Of a stretch of 64,000 nucleotides of DNA, positions 55,863 through 63,821 are shown piece after piece. The notes under the pieces are model-generated. The model searched no databases and was not told the origin of the DNA. It was given only the letters and a program-made list of their open reading frames with translations. The stretch covers positions 1-64,000 of the forward strand of contig JAJPHN010000057.1 in assembly GCA_021325235.1 (NCBI GenBank), in the 5' to 3' direction. Position numbers and translations under genes: made by a program. Every line of letters starts with the position of its first letter. Positions within the stretch are counted from its first letter, which is position 1. The stretch is from Terriglobia bacterium. GTDB taxonomy: Bacteria > Acidobacteriota > Terriglobia > Bryobacterales > Bryobacteraceae.

Positions 55863-56040
55863 AAGGAGACATCTCGAGGGTGACGCGATCGCCGGCCAAA
55901 ACGCGGATGCGATTGCGCCGCAGTTTGCCGGCCAGGTGAGCGAGAACGGTGCGGTCCTGATCGAGCTGAACGCTGAAGAGTCCGCTGGGGAATTTTTCGA
56001 CTACGGTACCAGTAACTTCTATGCTGTCTTCTTTACTCAT
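55822..56040 (-). CDS. infA: Translation initiation factor IF-1
   Basis: A 72-residue OB-fold protein that binds the 30S A site during initiation. The sequence is typical: [23 protein letters not shown]-like residues replaced by [20 protein letters not shown], then [20 protein letters not shown] and [13 protein letters not shown] precedes the ATG at 56040; the frame is open upstream to 56109 but that part is not conserved. It is away from the usual ribosomal-protein cluster and heads a short leftward group with wecB and the spermidine-synthase-like gene. It is divergent from a short-chain dehydrogenase gene. Confidence 0.95.
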   Translation of the reverse strand: MSKEDSIEVTGTVVEKFPSGLFSVQLDQDRTVLAHLAGKLRRNRIRVLAGDRVTLEMSPYDLTKGRITYRHK

Positions 56041-56190
56041 TCGCCTCTTACGAAGTGGGATGCAGGCGGCGCCGAAAAGGCAACCTGCTACGGCTTGAGT
56101 ATAGCGCAAATACAGGGTTTTTCGCGCAGCCGGAGCAGCACTGCAGCACGCGCTGAGCAGTGGTTTACTCTTGAGTCGGGACTAGTCGCG

Positions 56191-57024
56191 GTGACGAAAG
56201 CGATCGGCGAATTCAAGGACAAAAACTTCCTGGTGACGGGGGCGGGCCGGGGCATCGGAAAACGTCTGGCGCTTGGATTCGCACGGCTGGGTGGGCGAAT
56301 TGCGCTCGTGGGCCGCAGCAAGGCAGAGCTCGATATGGCGCACATCGAGATCGAGCAGGCGGGCGGCAACGCGCTGCGCATTCGGGCGGATGTGACGGAT
56401 CCCGAGCAACTGGCACTGGCGGTAGATCGCTCGCGCGTGGTGTTCGGAGGCGCTGTGGATGTGATGATCTGCGCGGCGGGAACGCTGGGGCCGATCCATG
56501 ATTTCATGGAGCATTCGCTGAAGGCCTGGAAAGAAACGCTGGCGATCAATCTGTTCGGCGTGGTGCATTCGTTTCGCGCGGTGCTGCCATCGATGACGGA
56601 ACGGCGAGCGGGCAAGATCATCGTGATCGCGTGCGAGAGCGATGCGCTGCCAAAGACCGGGCTTTCGGCTTACTCGACTTCGAAGAGCGCGGTGGTGCGG
56701 TTTGTGGAGACGGTGGCGGCCGAGGTCGTGGAGGACAATGTGCAGATCAACTGCTTCGATCCGGGACCGGCTTATACGAACATGACAGACGAGCTGATTC
56801 GCGCGGAAAACCGGCTGGAGGCGCGCGTGGTGAGCGAAGCCAAGGAGACGCGGCGCACGGGCGGGACGTCGCCGGATCTGCAGATGAAGGTGGCAGCGTT
56901 TCTGGCGTCCGAGCAGTCGAACCATATTACGGGCAAGCTGATTCATGTGACGGACGATACCAATAAGCTGCGCAATGAGACACTGCGGCCCGATGCATAC
57001 ACGCTCCGGAGGATGCATAAGTGA
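56191..57024 (+). CDS. Short-chain dehydrogenase/reductase
   Basis: A 277-residue NAD(P)-dependent oxidoreductase. The Rossmann motif is FLVTGAGRGIGKRLALGFAR, the substrate loop includes MICAAGTLGPIHDFMEHS (usual NAG replaced by CAAG), and the active site is IACESDALPKTGLSAYSTSK (Tyr-x-x-x-Lys). The C-terminus continues PGPAYTNMTDELIRAE. The GTG at 56191 was chosen because the frame upstream is unrelated sequence running into infA on the other strand. Substrate unknown. It is divergent from infA and ends 6 bases before a convergent small gene. Confidence 0.85.
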   Translation: MTKAIGEFKDKNFLVTGAGRGIGKRLALGFARLGGRIALVGRSKAELDMAHIEIEQAGGNALRIRADVTDPEQLALAVDRSRVVFGGAVDVMICAAGTLGPIHDFMEHSLKAWKETLAINLFGVVHSFRAVLPSMTERRAGKIIVIACESDALPKTGLSAYSTSKSAVVRFVETVAAEVVEDNVQINCFDPGPAYTNMTDELIRAENRLEARVVSEAKETRRTGGTSPDLQMKVAAFLASEQSNHITGKLIHVTDDTNKLRNETLRPDAYTLRRMHK

Positions 57025-57029
57025 GGCGG

Positions 57030-57302
57030 TCATCTCAGGACCTGCTCTACGTACGTGAGCGGCTCACCGCCTTCAGCGCGCGCCTGGGCGAAAGCTTCCT
57101 CCAGCAGAGCGGAGGCTTCTTTGGACAGTGGCTTTTCCAGTCGCGGAACCGGTTGAAGGCCATCCATCTCCGGGTCCGCGGATGAATCTGGCTGATCGGC
57201 GGTATATGCGGCTCTGAGGTGCTGCACCGATATCTCGTCCGAGCCTTCGCTATCGGCCAATATGAGAGCTCGCGTAAGCAGCGCGATCAGCTCGCCCGGC
57301 AA
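57030..57302 (-). CDS. Small protein of unknown function, possibly an AAA/Clp-type remnant
   Basis: A 90-residue reading frame starting with TTG at 57302. The first half (LIALLTRALILADSEGSDEI, SVQHLRAAY) has the rhythm of the C-terminal helical lid of AAA ATPases. The second half (LSKEASALLEEAFAQARAEG, GEPLTYVEQVLR) resembles a Clp N-terminal repeat. The frame is open further upstream without a start codon, through NRLPLDGENHNLPGE, into the aldose epimerase gene region. It could be a genuine short gene or the end of a deleted ATPase. I cannot assign a function. Confidence 0.4.
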   Translation of the reverse strand: MPGELIALLTRALILADSEGSDEISVQHLRAAYTADQPDSSADPEMDGLQPVPRLEKPLSKEASALLEEAFAQARAEGGEPLTYVEQVLR

Positions 57303-57339
57303 ATTGTGATTTTCGCCGTCCAGCGGGAGTCTATTCTCC

Positions 57340-58473
57340 TTATTCGGTCGAGAATTTGTAGATCGTCGTCTGGTGGTATTCTTCGCCGGGGTGGAGGACA
57401 GTCGTTGGGAAGTTGGGGTGGTTGGGCGAATCGGGGAAGTGCTGCGTTTCGAGACACAGCGCGGAGCGATGGCGATAGATGCCGCCGATGCCGCTGACCT
57501 TACCGTTTAGAAAATTGCCGGAATAAAACTGGACGCCGGGCTGGGTGGTGAAGACCTCGAGCACGCGGCCGGATTTCGGCTCCTCCACTTTCACGGCGAG
57601 ATGGTTCAGGTCGCCGGGATGGTTCAGCACGAAGTTGTGATCGTAGCCTTTGCCGAGTTTGAGCTGCTCATTGTTCTTGCCGATGCGCGCGCCGATGTCG
57701 GTGGCGTGGCGGAAGTCGAAAGGCGTGCCGGCGACGTTTTCGAGCTTGCCGGTTGGAATTAGTGTCTTGTCTACCGGAGTGAACTGATCGGCGTCGATGG
57801 AGAGTTTGTGATTGAGGATGGTTGCGCTGCCCGCGCCGACGAGGTTGAAGTAGGAATGGTTGGTGAGGTTGAGGACGGTGTCTTTGTCGGTCTTGGCGTA
57901 GTAGTCGATGTGGAGCCCGTTCTGATCGTCGAGGGAGTAGCGGACGGTGACGTCGAGATTGCCGGGAAAGCCTTCTTCGCCATCGGGACTTAAATAGTGC
58001 AGCTCGAGAGCGGGCTTACCTGGTTCGGAGACGTCTTTCGCATCCCAAACGCGGCGGTTGAAGCCGACTTTGCCGCCATGGAGGGCGTTGCCGTTGTCGT
58101 TGGTGGGAATGTGATACGTCTTGCCGTCGAGCTTAAAGATGCCGTGGGCGATGCGATTGCCGTACCGGCCGATGAGCGCGCCGAAGTAGGCGGTGCCGGC
58201 TTTTTGAACGTATTCATCGAGAGTGTTGAAACCGAGAACGACATCGCCGAATTTACCGTGGCGGTCCTTGACGCTGATGGATTGAACGGTACCGCCGTAA
58301 TTGGTGATTTTGACGGTCATGCCGGAGGCGTTTTTGAGCGTGAAGAGGTAAACGTCTTTGCCTTCGAACTGGCCGAAAGACTCTTTGGGGAGCGAGTCGG
58401 CGAAAGAGAGAGAGGAAAAGGCGACGGCGAGCGTGACCGCAGCGGGAAGAATGCGCGACATAGGCGTAATCAT
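57340..58473 (-). CDS. galM: Exported aldose 1-epimerase (mutarotase)
   Basis: A 377-residue enzyme that interconverts alpha and beta anomers of galactose and other aldoses. It has a signal peptide (SRILPAAVTLAVAFSSLSFA), so it works in the periplasm or outside. Family motifs are GALIGRYGNRIAHGIFKLDG, NGNALHGGKVGFNRRVWDAK, LNLTNHSYFNLVGAG (catalytic His), GYDHNFVLNHPG, GVQFYSGNFLNGKVSG and LCLETQHFPDSPNHPNFPTT (catalytic Glu). The ATG at 58473 was chosen because it precedes the signal; another ATG at 58461 is also possible. It fits with the galactose-releasing GH59 system elsewhere in the window, but it is not linked to it. Confidence 0.9.
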   Translation of the reverse strand: MITPMSRILPAAVTLAVAFSSLSFADSLPKESFGQFEGKDVYLFTLKNASGMTVKITNYGGTVQSISVKDRHGKFGDVVLGFNTLDEYVQKAGTAYFGALIGRYGNRIAHGIFKLDGKTYHIPTNDNGNALHGGKVGFNRRVWDAKDVSEPGKPALELHYLSPDGEEGFPGNLDVTVRYSLDDQNGLHIDYYAKTDKDTVLNLTNHSYFNLVGAGSATILNHKLSIDADQFTPVDKTLIPTGKLENVAGTPFDFRHATDIGARIGKNNEQLKLGKGYDHNFVLNHPGDLNHLAVKVEEPKSGRVLEVFTTQPGVQFYSGNFLNGKVSGIGGIYRHRSALCLETQHFPDSPNHPNFPTTVLHPGEEYHQTTIYKFSTE

Positions 58474-58556
58474 CTTAATCCATCCATCTCGCACAATCTT
58501 CGCCACGCTGAGAAGCGCGGGCTCATTGGGTTTTGAACTTGATAAGGTAGCGAGTG

Positions 58557-59246
58557 ATGACGAGATACCTGGTAGTTCTGCTGCCATTGGTTTTGAGTGC
58601 GCAGACACAAGTAGCGCCGCGGCCGCATTTCGTGCGGGCCTCGGGGGAGGCGGTGGTTTCGGCGAAACCGGACCGGGCGGAGATCACGATCGGCGTTTCG
58701 AGCCAGGCTCCGACGGCGCAGGCGGCATCGGCACAAAATGCGGAAGAGAGTACAAAGATGGTTGCGGCGATCAAGCAGGCGCTGGGGAGCGGCGGGACGA
58801 TCAAGACGTCGGGTTACTCGCTGTCGCCGCGTTACGAGTATCCGCAGAATCATGCGCCGCGTTTGACCGGGTATGAGGCGGCGAATACGGTGAATGTCAC
58901 GGTAGATGAGCTGGCGCTGCTCGGGAAAGTGATCGATGCAGCGACGCAGGCAGGCGCGAATAACATCAACGGCGTTGCGTTCACGTTGAAAGACGACTCG
59001 GCGGTACGCGAGCAGGCGCTGAGCGAAGCGGCGAAACGAGCGCGGGCGAATGCAGAGGCACTGGCGCGGGCACTGAACCTGGAGCCCGGCGCGGTGCTGG
59101 AGGCAGAACCGACTGAAGTGCCGGTGGTGCGGCCGCGGCCGGTGGGGTTCGTGGCGATGAAAGCAGCGGCTGCTCCCACGACGCCGGTGGAAGCGGGCGA
59201 TCTGGATATTCGCGCATCGGTTACGGTAACGCTCGAAGTGCATTGA
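58557..59246 (+). CDS. SIMPL-domain (DUF541) periplasmic protein
   Basis: A 229-residue exported protein of the SIMPL/DUF541 family (BP26-like, E. coli YggE). The signal peptide is MTRYLVVLLPLVLSAQ. The domain begins PHFVRASGEAVVSAKPDRAE and continues ITIGVSSQAPTAQAASAQNA, TIKTSGYSLSPRYEYPQN, NTVNVTVDELALLGKVIDAA and the C-terminal DIRASVTVTLEVH. Members form oligomeric rings in the periplasm and are linked to stress tolerance; the mechanism is unclear. AAGG lies upstream of the ATG at 58557, and a GTG directly before it (58554) is in frame. It is divergent from the aldose epimerase gene. Confidence 0.87.
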   Translation: MTRYLVVLLPLVLSAQTQVAPRPHFVRASGEAVVSAKPDRAEITIGVSSQAPTAQAASAQNAEESTKMVAAIKQALGSGGTIKTSGYSLSPRYEYPQNHAPRLTGYEAANTVNVTVDELALLGKVIDAATQAGANNINGVAFTLKDDSAVREQALSEAAKRARANAEALARALNLEPGAVLEAEPTEVPVVRPRPVGFVAMKAAAAPTTPVEAGDLDIRASVTVTLEVH

Positions 59247-59297
59247 GCGCGAGTGGGCGCGTTCCCGATACAATACTAGGGATCGAGCTGCCTCGCG

Positions 59298-59705
59298 GTG
59301 AAAACCGAAGAACCGAGCGTCAAGCCTGCGGAGAATCCGGAGATTCCGGACAAGCTCTACTTCCGGATAGGGGAAGTGGCGCGCCTGGCGGGGATCAAAC
59401 CGTACGTTCTGCGCTTCTGGGAGACCGAATTTTCGGGCCTGGGGCCGAAGAAGTCGGGCACCGGACACAGATTGTACCGGCGCAAAGATGTGGAGCTGGT
59501 GCTCGAGATCAAGCGGCTGTTGTACGACCGGCGCTACACGATCGAGGGTGCGCGCAAAGTTCTGGAATCGAAGCCAAAGCGGGAACCGGTGCGGGCGCCG
59601 GTACCGCAGAAGCAGGTGGAGATGTTTTCGCCGGGAGCGTTCACGTTTCATCGCGAACTGCGCAAAGAGCTGACCGAAATTCTGGCGCTGCTCGAAGACG
59701 AATAG
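59298..59705 (+). CDS. MerR-family transcriptional regulator
   Basis: A 135-residue DNA-binding protein. The winged helix-turn-helix is YFRIGEVARLAGIKPYVLRF, WETEFSGLGPKKSGTGHRLY, RRKDVELVLEIKRLLYDRRY and TIEGARKVLESKP, the classic MerR N-terminal domain. The remaining 50 residues have a Pro-rich spacer and a helix (FHRELRKELTEILALLEDE) that could form the dimer coiled coil. No metal-binding Cys are present, so it is not a metal sensor. The start is GTG at 59298. It converges on the TIR gene 8 bases away. Similar short MerR proteins in Acidobacteria often lie next to ihfA or pheT, not seen here. Confidence 0.85.
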   Translation: MKTEEPSVKPAENPEIPDKLYFRIGEVARLAGIKPYVLRFWETEFSGLGPKKSGTGHRLYRRKDVELVLEIKRLLYDRRYTIEGARKVLESKPKREPVRAPVPQKQVEMFSPGAFTFHRELRKELTEILALLEDE

Positions 59706-59712
59706 AGCGCGG

Positions 59713-60282
59713 TCATTTTTTCGGCTGCGCACGCGCGGCGGTCTGGTGCCACATGGCCTGAATCAGCTCGCGGGTGCCGCGCTCGCAATCCGGGAACAGG
59801 TCGACGTGCTGTACCTTTTGCGAGATTTCGACCGGAAGCGAGCAGTCGTCGAGGCGCACCGGGATGAAGTAGATCTCGTCGAGCGGCACGCGGAGAGCGG
59901 CGTCGAGGGCATAGGCGAGCTCGCGCTGAAAGTGGCCACGCTTGGAGACGGAACGGCGCGAAAAGCAGGCGACGAAAAAATCGCAGAGATCGATGGCGCG
60001 CTCGATGGCACGAGGCCAGTTCTGGCCGGGCAGAATTTTCTCCTCGTCGAGCCAGGGTTCAAAGCCGGCTTTGCGTAGCGCGGCACTGAGGCGCTTGGCG
60101 CGGGTGCGGTCTTCGTAGGCATAGGCGATGAAGACGGGAATGCGACCATTGGGCTCGAAGGTGAGCTGATTGCGCGGGTTGAGCTTGAAGTGGCCGAGAC
60201 CGTCGATTTCGATGCGGGACCCGTTGCGCAGATAGGTTTCGATCAGCTGGACGAGGGCACGGGCGCGGACACTACGGTTCAC
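59713..60282 (-). CDS. HU-hairpin/TIR-domain fusion protein
   Basis: A 189-residue protein. Residues about 8-37 (ALVQLIETYLRNGSRIEIDG, LGHFKLNPR) match the second helix and beta-hairpin part of HU/IHF DNA-binding proteins, without the first half. Residues about 48-165 are a TIR domain (RIPVFIAYAYEDRTRAKRLS, WLDEEKILPGQNWPRAIERA, ACFSRRSVSKRGHFQREL). Glu121 in FQREL lies where NAD-cleaving TIR domains have the catalytic Glu. The GTG at 60282 has AAAGGA about 10 bases upstream. It overlaps by 11 bases a 56-residue gene that encodes the missing helical HU half. Such TIR proteins may be NADases in defence or signalling; here that is inference. Confidence 0.82.
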   Translation of the reverse strand: MNRSVRARALVQLIETYLRNGSRIEIDGLGHFKLNPRNQLTFEPNGRIPVFIAYAYEDRTRAKRLSAALRKAGFEPWLDEEKILPGQNWPRAIERAIDLCDFFVACFSRRSVSKRGHFQRELAYALDAALRVPLDEIYFIPVRLDDCSLPVEISQKVQHVDLFPDCERGTRELIQAMWHQTAARAQPKK

Positions 60283-60442
60283 GTGGCGCTTTCCTTTTAT
60301 TGGGGGCCGGGTTGGGGAGCGGCCTGGGCGTTTTCAGGTCCTTGAGCAGGCGGTGCACGAGCGCGTCGACGGCGTCGGCTGCTTTGCCGCGGGAGCGATG
60401 CGATTGTTTGGCCAGGAGCTGGGCCAGATCGTGCTTGTTCAT
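60272..60442 (-). CDS. 56-residue HU-like helical half protein
   Basis: A small gene missed by length filters. It reads MNKHDLAQLLAKQSHRSRGK then AADAVDALVHRLLKDLKTPR and ends PNPAPNKRKAPREP. The M-N-K-x-D-L-A-x-L-L-A start, the helix-turn-helix spacing and the A-D-A-V-D-A-L-V-H helix match the N-terminal half of HU/IHF proteins, but there is no beta-arm. The basic tail may contact DNA. The ATG overlaps the stop of the upstream gene as ATGA, and its stop lies 11 bases inside the TIR gene, so three genes are translationally coupled. It may pair with the HU hairpin half in the TIR protein. Confidence 0.68.
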   Translation of the reverse strand: MNKHDLAQLLAKQSHRSRGKAADAVDALVHRLLKDLKTPRPLPNPAPNKRKAPREP

Positions 60443-61179
60443 CGGTTTGAAGGTAGTCCGGAGGAGTGCGCGAGGGAGGCCGCGAGGAGCGCGGGATCGG
60501 GCGTATCTGGTTGCAGAGAATCGGTTTCGGCAGGTGAAAAATCGGGCGAATCGATGTGATCGAGGGCGGCTGAAAATTCGAACTCAGGGACGTCGTTTGC
60601 GGCTTCGTCTTCGGTTTGGCGCTGGCCCTTTACTTCCTCGAGCTCAGCTTTGAGGCGGGCGGCGTAGTTGGAGAGGCGGCGTTCCTGCAGCGCGAGATTG
60701 CGGAACTGCTTTTCGTATTTGAGATAGATTTCGAGGCGGAGCAGATTGGGGTCGCACTCGGAGGCGAGCTCGTGGTGGCCTTTGGCGAAGAGAGCGGCTT
60801 CGAGGCAGGGGATGCGGAGGAGGCGCCACCAGGTATCGGCGATGAGCTGCACGAGAGCGCACTCGTGTTCGCCGACGGGTTTCCAGAAGTGGAAATAGTG
60901 CGTGAGGTGCTGTTGGTAGCGGGCGCGATCGTCGGTGGGAAGCAGGACGGTGCGGCCGGTGAGGGCGGTTTTCAAGGCGTTTTGGGACGAAATGGCCTTG
61001 CCGGCTTCGGTGCGGGGTCCGCCTGCTCGGGCTTGGGAAGGATGCGTTGTCCGATTTCGGTCGCTGACGCTTCCCGGTTCCGTGTCGAGGGTGCGCGAGT
61101 TTTCGGCTTTGCGCGCGTTCTTGATGGCTTCTTTGCGGGCTTTGCGCTCGGCGGCGCGACGGATCTGACGAGCTGTCAT
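60439..61179 (-). CDS. Uncharacterised acidobacterial protein, first gene of the TIR cassette
   Basis: A 246-residue protein of unknown function. The N-terminus is very basic (MTARQIRRAAERKARKEAIK, NARKAENS). A conserved-looking core follows: GKAISSQNALKTALTGRTVL, LPTDDRARYQQHLTHYFHFW, KPVGEHECALVQLIADTWWR and LLRIPCLEAALFAKGHHELA. A predicted coiled coil (FRNLALQERRLSNYAARLKA) comes next. The C-terminus is acidic and probably disordered. The S-x-N-A-L-K-x-x-L-T-G-R block recurs in multicopy hypothetical proteins of Acidobacteria and Planctomycetes. The ATG at 61179 was chosen because sequence further upstream in the frame is antisense to the permease gene. The stop overlaps the HU-like small gene. 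Confidence 0.7.
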   Translation of the reverse strand: MTARQIRRAAERKARKEAIKNARKAENSRTLDTEPGSVSDRNRTTHPSQARAGGPRTEAGKAISSQNALKTALTGRTVLLPTDDRARYQQHLTHYFHFWKPVGEHECALVQLIADTWWRLLRIPCLEAALFAKGHHELASECDPNLLRLEIYLKYEKQFRNLALQERRLSNYAARLKAELEEVKGQRQTEDEAANDVPEFEFSAALDHIDSPDFSPAETDSLQPDTPDPALLAASLAHSSGLPSNR

Positions 61180-61277
61180 GCCACCGGTTTTAGCGCGGGC
61201 AAAAGAGAAGAAAAGAAGAAGATGCGTGGAAGTGCTTGAAAAGCGGGAGACGATTTTAGTACGGAACGTGTGAACGC

Positions 61278-63821
61278 CTATTCGGAGCGGAGCACTTCGA
61301 GCGGGCGCTGGCTGAGGATGCGGGTGCTGGCGAGCCAGCCGGCGAGGTTGGCGAGTACGGCGGTCGCGAGCATGGCGACAAGGAGCGACGGCCAGTCGAA
61401 ATCGAAGTGCGTGTCGATGAACTTGTCGGCGATGATGCCGGAGAAGGCGTTTGCAAGGAGTGCGCCGATGAGGCCGGCGATGGCGCCCAGGATGGAGAAT
61501 TCGATCGAAAAGATGCTCTGAATGCGGCGGCGGGTAGCGCCGAGGGCTTTGAGGATAGCGACTTCGCGGATGCGGCGGTAGCGCGTGCCGGCGATGCTCG
61601 AGGAGAGGATGATCACGCCGGCGAGGATGGCGAAGGCGGCGAGGAAACGGATGACGAGCGCGACCTGATCGACGGCTTCCTGAATGCGGGTGAGCACGTC
61701 GGCGAGGTTCATGACGGTGACGGTCGGGTAGGCTTCGAAGATCGATTCTTCGACGGCGGGGATGCGTTTGGGGTCGACGTGTACGGCGCCGTAGTAGACG
61801 ACGGGAAGACCGGTGAGCGCGTTCTGCGGAAAGACGAGATCGTAGCGGACGGCGGCGCGATTGCTGCGATCGAAGATGGCGACGAGCGGGGCGGTCAGGG
61901 TGCGGCCGGCGAGCTGGAAGGTGAGACGGTCGCCGAGTTTGAGCTTGAAATCGCGCTGGGCTTCTTCGGAGACGGCGAGCTGGGGCGTGCTGGATTCGGG
62001 CGGCCACCACTCGCCTTTGCGAATGGAGAGACCTTCGGGAAGAGAGCGCGCGGTAGTGATGCGAATGGCCTGTAGATTTTCGCGGCGCTCTTTCTTGAGA
62101 TCGAGCTGCTCGGGCGGTTTGCCGTTGTTCGAGAGCATGCGGGCGACGATGTAGCCGACCAGTTGGACGTTACCTTTGACACCGGTTTCATGGGAAAGAA
62201 GCTGGCTGATGCCGGAGGTATCGCGGACGTCCAGCAGGAAGAGGTTACCCTGGCGGCCGGGGCCTTCGGCGCGAACTTCGCGCAGCACGGTGCTTTGCAG
62301 GAGATAGGTGGTGAGCGTGAACATGACGCCGATGCCGAGCGCAACGAGGACGGAGCGGGCCTGGTTGCCGGGGCGATAGAGATTGGCGAAGCCATGGCGG
62401 AAAGAGGTCGGGAGACGGCGGCCAGCGATTTTCACGATGCGGCGCATGAGCCAGAGCAGAAGAGCGGCGATGGCGGCGAGGATGAGCACGCTCGCGATGA
62501 GTCCAGCGATGAAGTAGAGGCCCATGCGGGCGGAGCCGCCGAGCCAGACCGCGATGCCGTAGAAGCCGGCGAGGATGGCAGCAGCGCCGAGCCAGGCGGG
62601 GAGTTTTTCGCGCCAGTGTTTACGCGATTGCTGCGCGGCATCGGCCATATCGCGGCGGAAGACGAGGCTCGGGCGCACGTTGCGGATGCTGAGCAGCGGC
62701 GGAAGTGTGAAGAGAAGTGTGGCGAGGACACCTAAGCTGAGGCCCTGCAGACTGAACGACCAATCCCAGGGGACTTCGGGCAGTAACGAGAAGACGCGCT
62801 GGATGAGGATGGGGAAGGATTTTTGCACGAGCGCGCCGACCGCGATGCCGATCAGGCCGCCGGCGAGGCCGAGCCAGAGCGTTTCGAGCAGATAGATGCG
62901 CAGGATCTGGTTCGAGCGCGCGCCGAGCGCTTTCATGACGGCAATGGTGTCCATGTGTTGCTGCAGGTGTGAGTACATGGCCATGGCGACGCCGAGCGAG
63001 CCGACGATGAGGGCGATGAGCGAGATGAGCGAGAGGAAGGTAGTGGTGTTATCGAGCGCTTTGCCGACGACGGGGCTGCCTTCGCGATAGTCGCTCAGGA
63101 AGACGCGGTGAATGGTATTTTTGATCTCGTTTTTGATCCGGTCGAGATCGACGCCGGGGTTGAGTTTGAAGAGGAAGCGCTGGGCGGCGCGGCTGCCGAA
63201 CTGCACGAGACCGCTGCGAGTGAGGCCTTGGCGGGTGATGAGCGCGCGCATGCCGGGGCCGAAGCCTGAGGCGAGACGGTCGGGTTCGCTGGTTATGGTG
63301 CCGGTGATGGTGTACTCTTTGCCGCCGAGGCGGATGGCGTCGCCGGGCTGCACTTTGAGGCGCAGTTCGAGCTCGGGCGTGACGACGGCGGAGTGATCGT
63401 CGCAGAGGAGCTGCGCGAGAGATTTGTGCGGTTCGAGTTTGATCTGGCCGTAGTAAGGATAGGCGCGGGGCTCGATGGCCTTGACCGAAATCATCTGCGG
63501 GATGCGCTCGTGGGAGGAGCCGGCCATCGAGATGGTTTCGGTGACGCGCGTCATCTGGCCGTAGCGTGCCGCGATGGATTCGAGTTTTTCGATTTGATCG
63601 GGCGAGAGATTCTCCCAGGTCTGAGCCTGCAGATCAGCGGCGATGAGCTGCTTGGCGTTGCGCAGGAGCATGCCGCGAAAGGCGTAACCGAACCCTTTGA
63701 CACCGCTCAGCGCAGCGACGCCGACCGCGACGGCGAGGATGACGAAGAGGAATTTGGCAGGTGTGGCGCGGAGTTCGCGGAAACCAATTCTGGAGGCGGT
63801 GCGGAGAGTGAAGCGGGTCAT
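61278..63821 (-). CDS. ABC transporter permease, YbbP/FtsX type
   Basis: An 847-residue inner-membrane permease with the duplicated MacB/FtsX layout. There is one N-terminal helix (FLFVILAVAVGVAALSGVKG), a periplasmic MacB-like domain, then three helices (FLSLISLIALIVGSLGVAMA, LLETLWLGLAGGLIGIAVGA). The second half has the same arrangement (LAAFAILAGVIILSSSIAGT, SIEFSILGAIAGLIGALLAN). It resembles the YbbA-YbbP and Lol-type systems that move lipids or extract molecules from the membrane rather than import them. The start ATG overlaps the stop of the ATPase gene (ATGA). The TIR cassette is on the same strand about 98 bases downstream. Confidence 0.88.
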   Translation of the reverse strand: MTRFTLRTASRIGFRELRATPAKFLFVILAVAVGVAALSGVKGFGYAFRGMLLRNAKQLIAADLQAQTWENLSPDQIEKLESIAARYGQMTRVTETISMAGSSHERIPQMISVKAIEPRAYPYYGQIKLEPHKSLAQLLCDDHSAVVTPELELRLKVQPGDAIRLGGKEYTITGTITSEPDRLASGFGPGMRALITRQGLTRSGLVQFGSRAAQRFLFKLNPGVDLDRIKNEIKNTIHRVFLSDYREGSPVVGKALDNTTTFLSLISLIALIVGSLGVAMAMYSHLQQHMDTIAVMKALGARSNQILRIYLLETLWLGLAGGLIGIAVGALVQKSFPILIQRVFSLLPEVPWDWSFSLQGLSLGVLATLLFTLPPLLSIRNVRPSLVFRRDMADAAQQSRKHWREKLPAWLGAAAILAGFYGIAVWLGGSARMGLYFIAGLIASVLILAAIAALLLWLMRRIVKIAGRRLPTSFRHGFANLYRPGNQARSVLVALGIGVMFTLTTYLLQSTVLREVRAEGPGRQGNLFLLDVRDTSGISQLLSHETGVKGNVQLVGYIVARMLSNNGKPPEQLDLKKERRENLQAIRITTARSLPEGLSIRKGEWWPPESSTPQLAVSEEAQRDFKLKLGDRLTFQLAGRTLTAPLVAIFDRSNRAAVRYDLVFPQNALTGLPVVYYGAVHVDPKRIPAVEESIFEAYPTVTVMNLADVLTRIQEAVDQVALVIRFLAAFAILAGVIILSSSIAGTRYRRIREVAILKALGATRRRIQSIFSIEFSILGAIAGLIGALLANAFSGIIADKFIDTHFDFDWPSLLVAMLATAVLANLAGWLASTRILSQRPLEVLRSE

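Noticed and set aside
55681-56190. A 170-residue N-terminal extension of the short-chain dehydrogenase
   Set aside because: The extension is antisense to wecB and infA and is not conserved; the family fold begins at GTG 56191.
60439-62010. A 523-residue leftward reading frame that includes the first cassette gene
   Set aside because: The upstream 270 or so residues are Arg/Pro/His-rich antisense sequence of the permease gene. Only the part after the ATG at 61179 looks like a protein.
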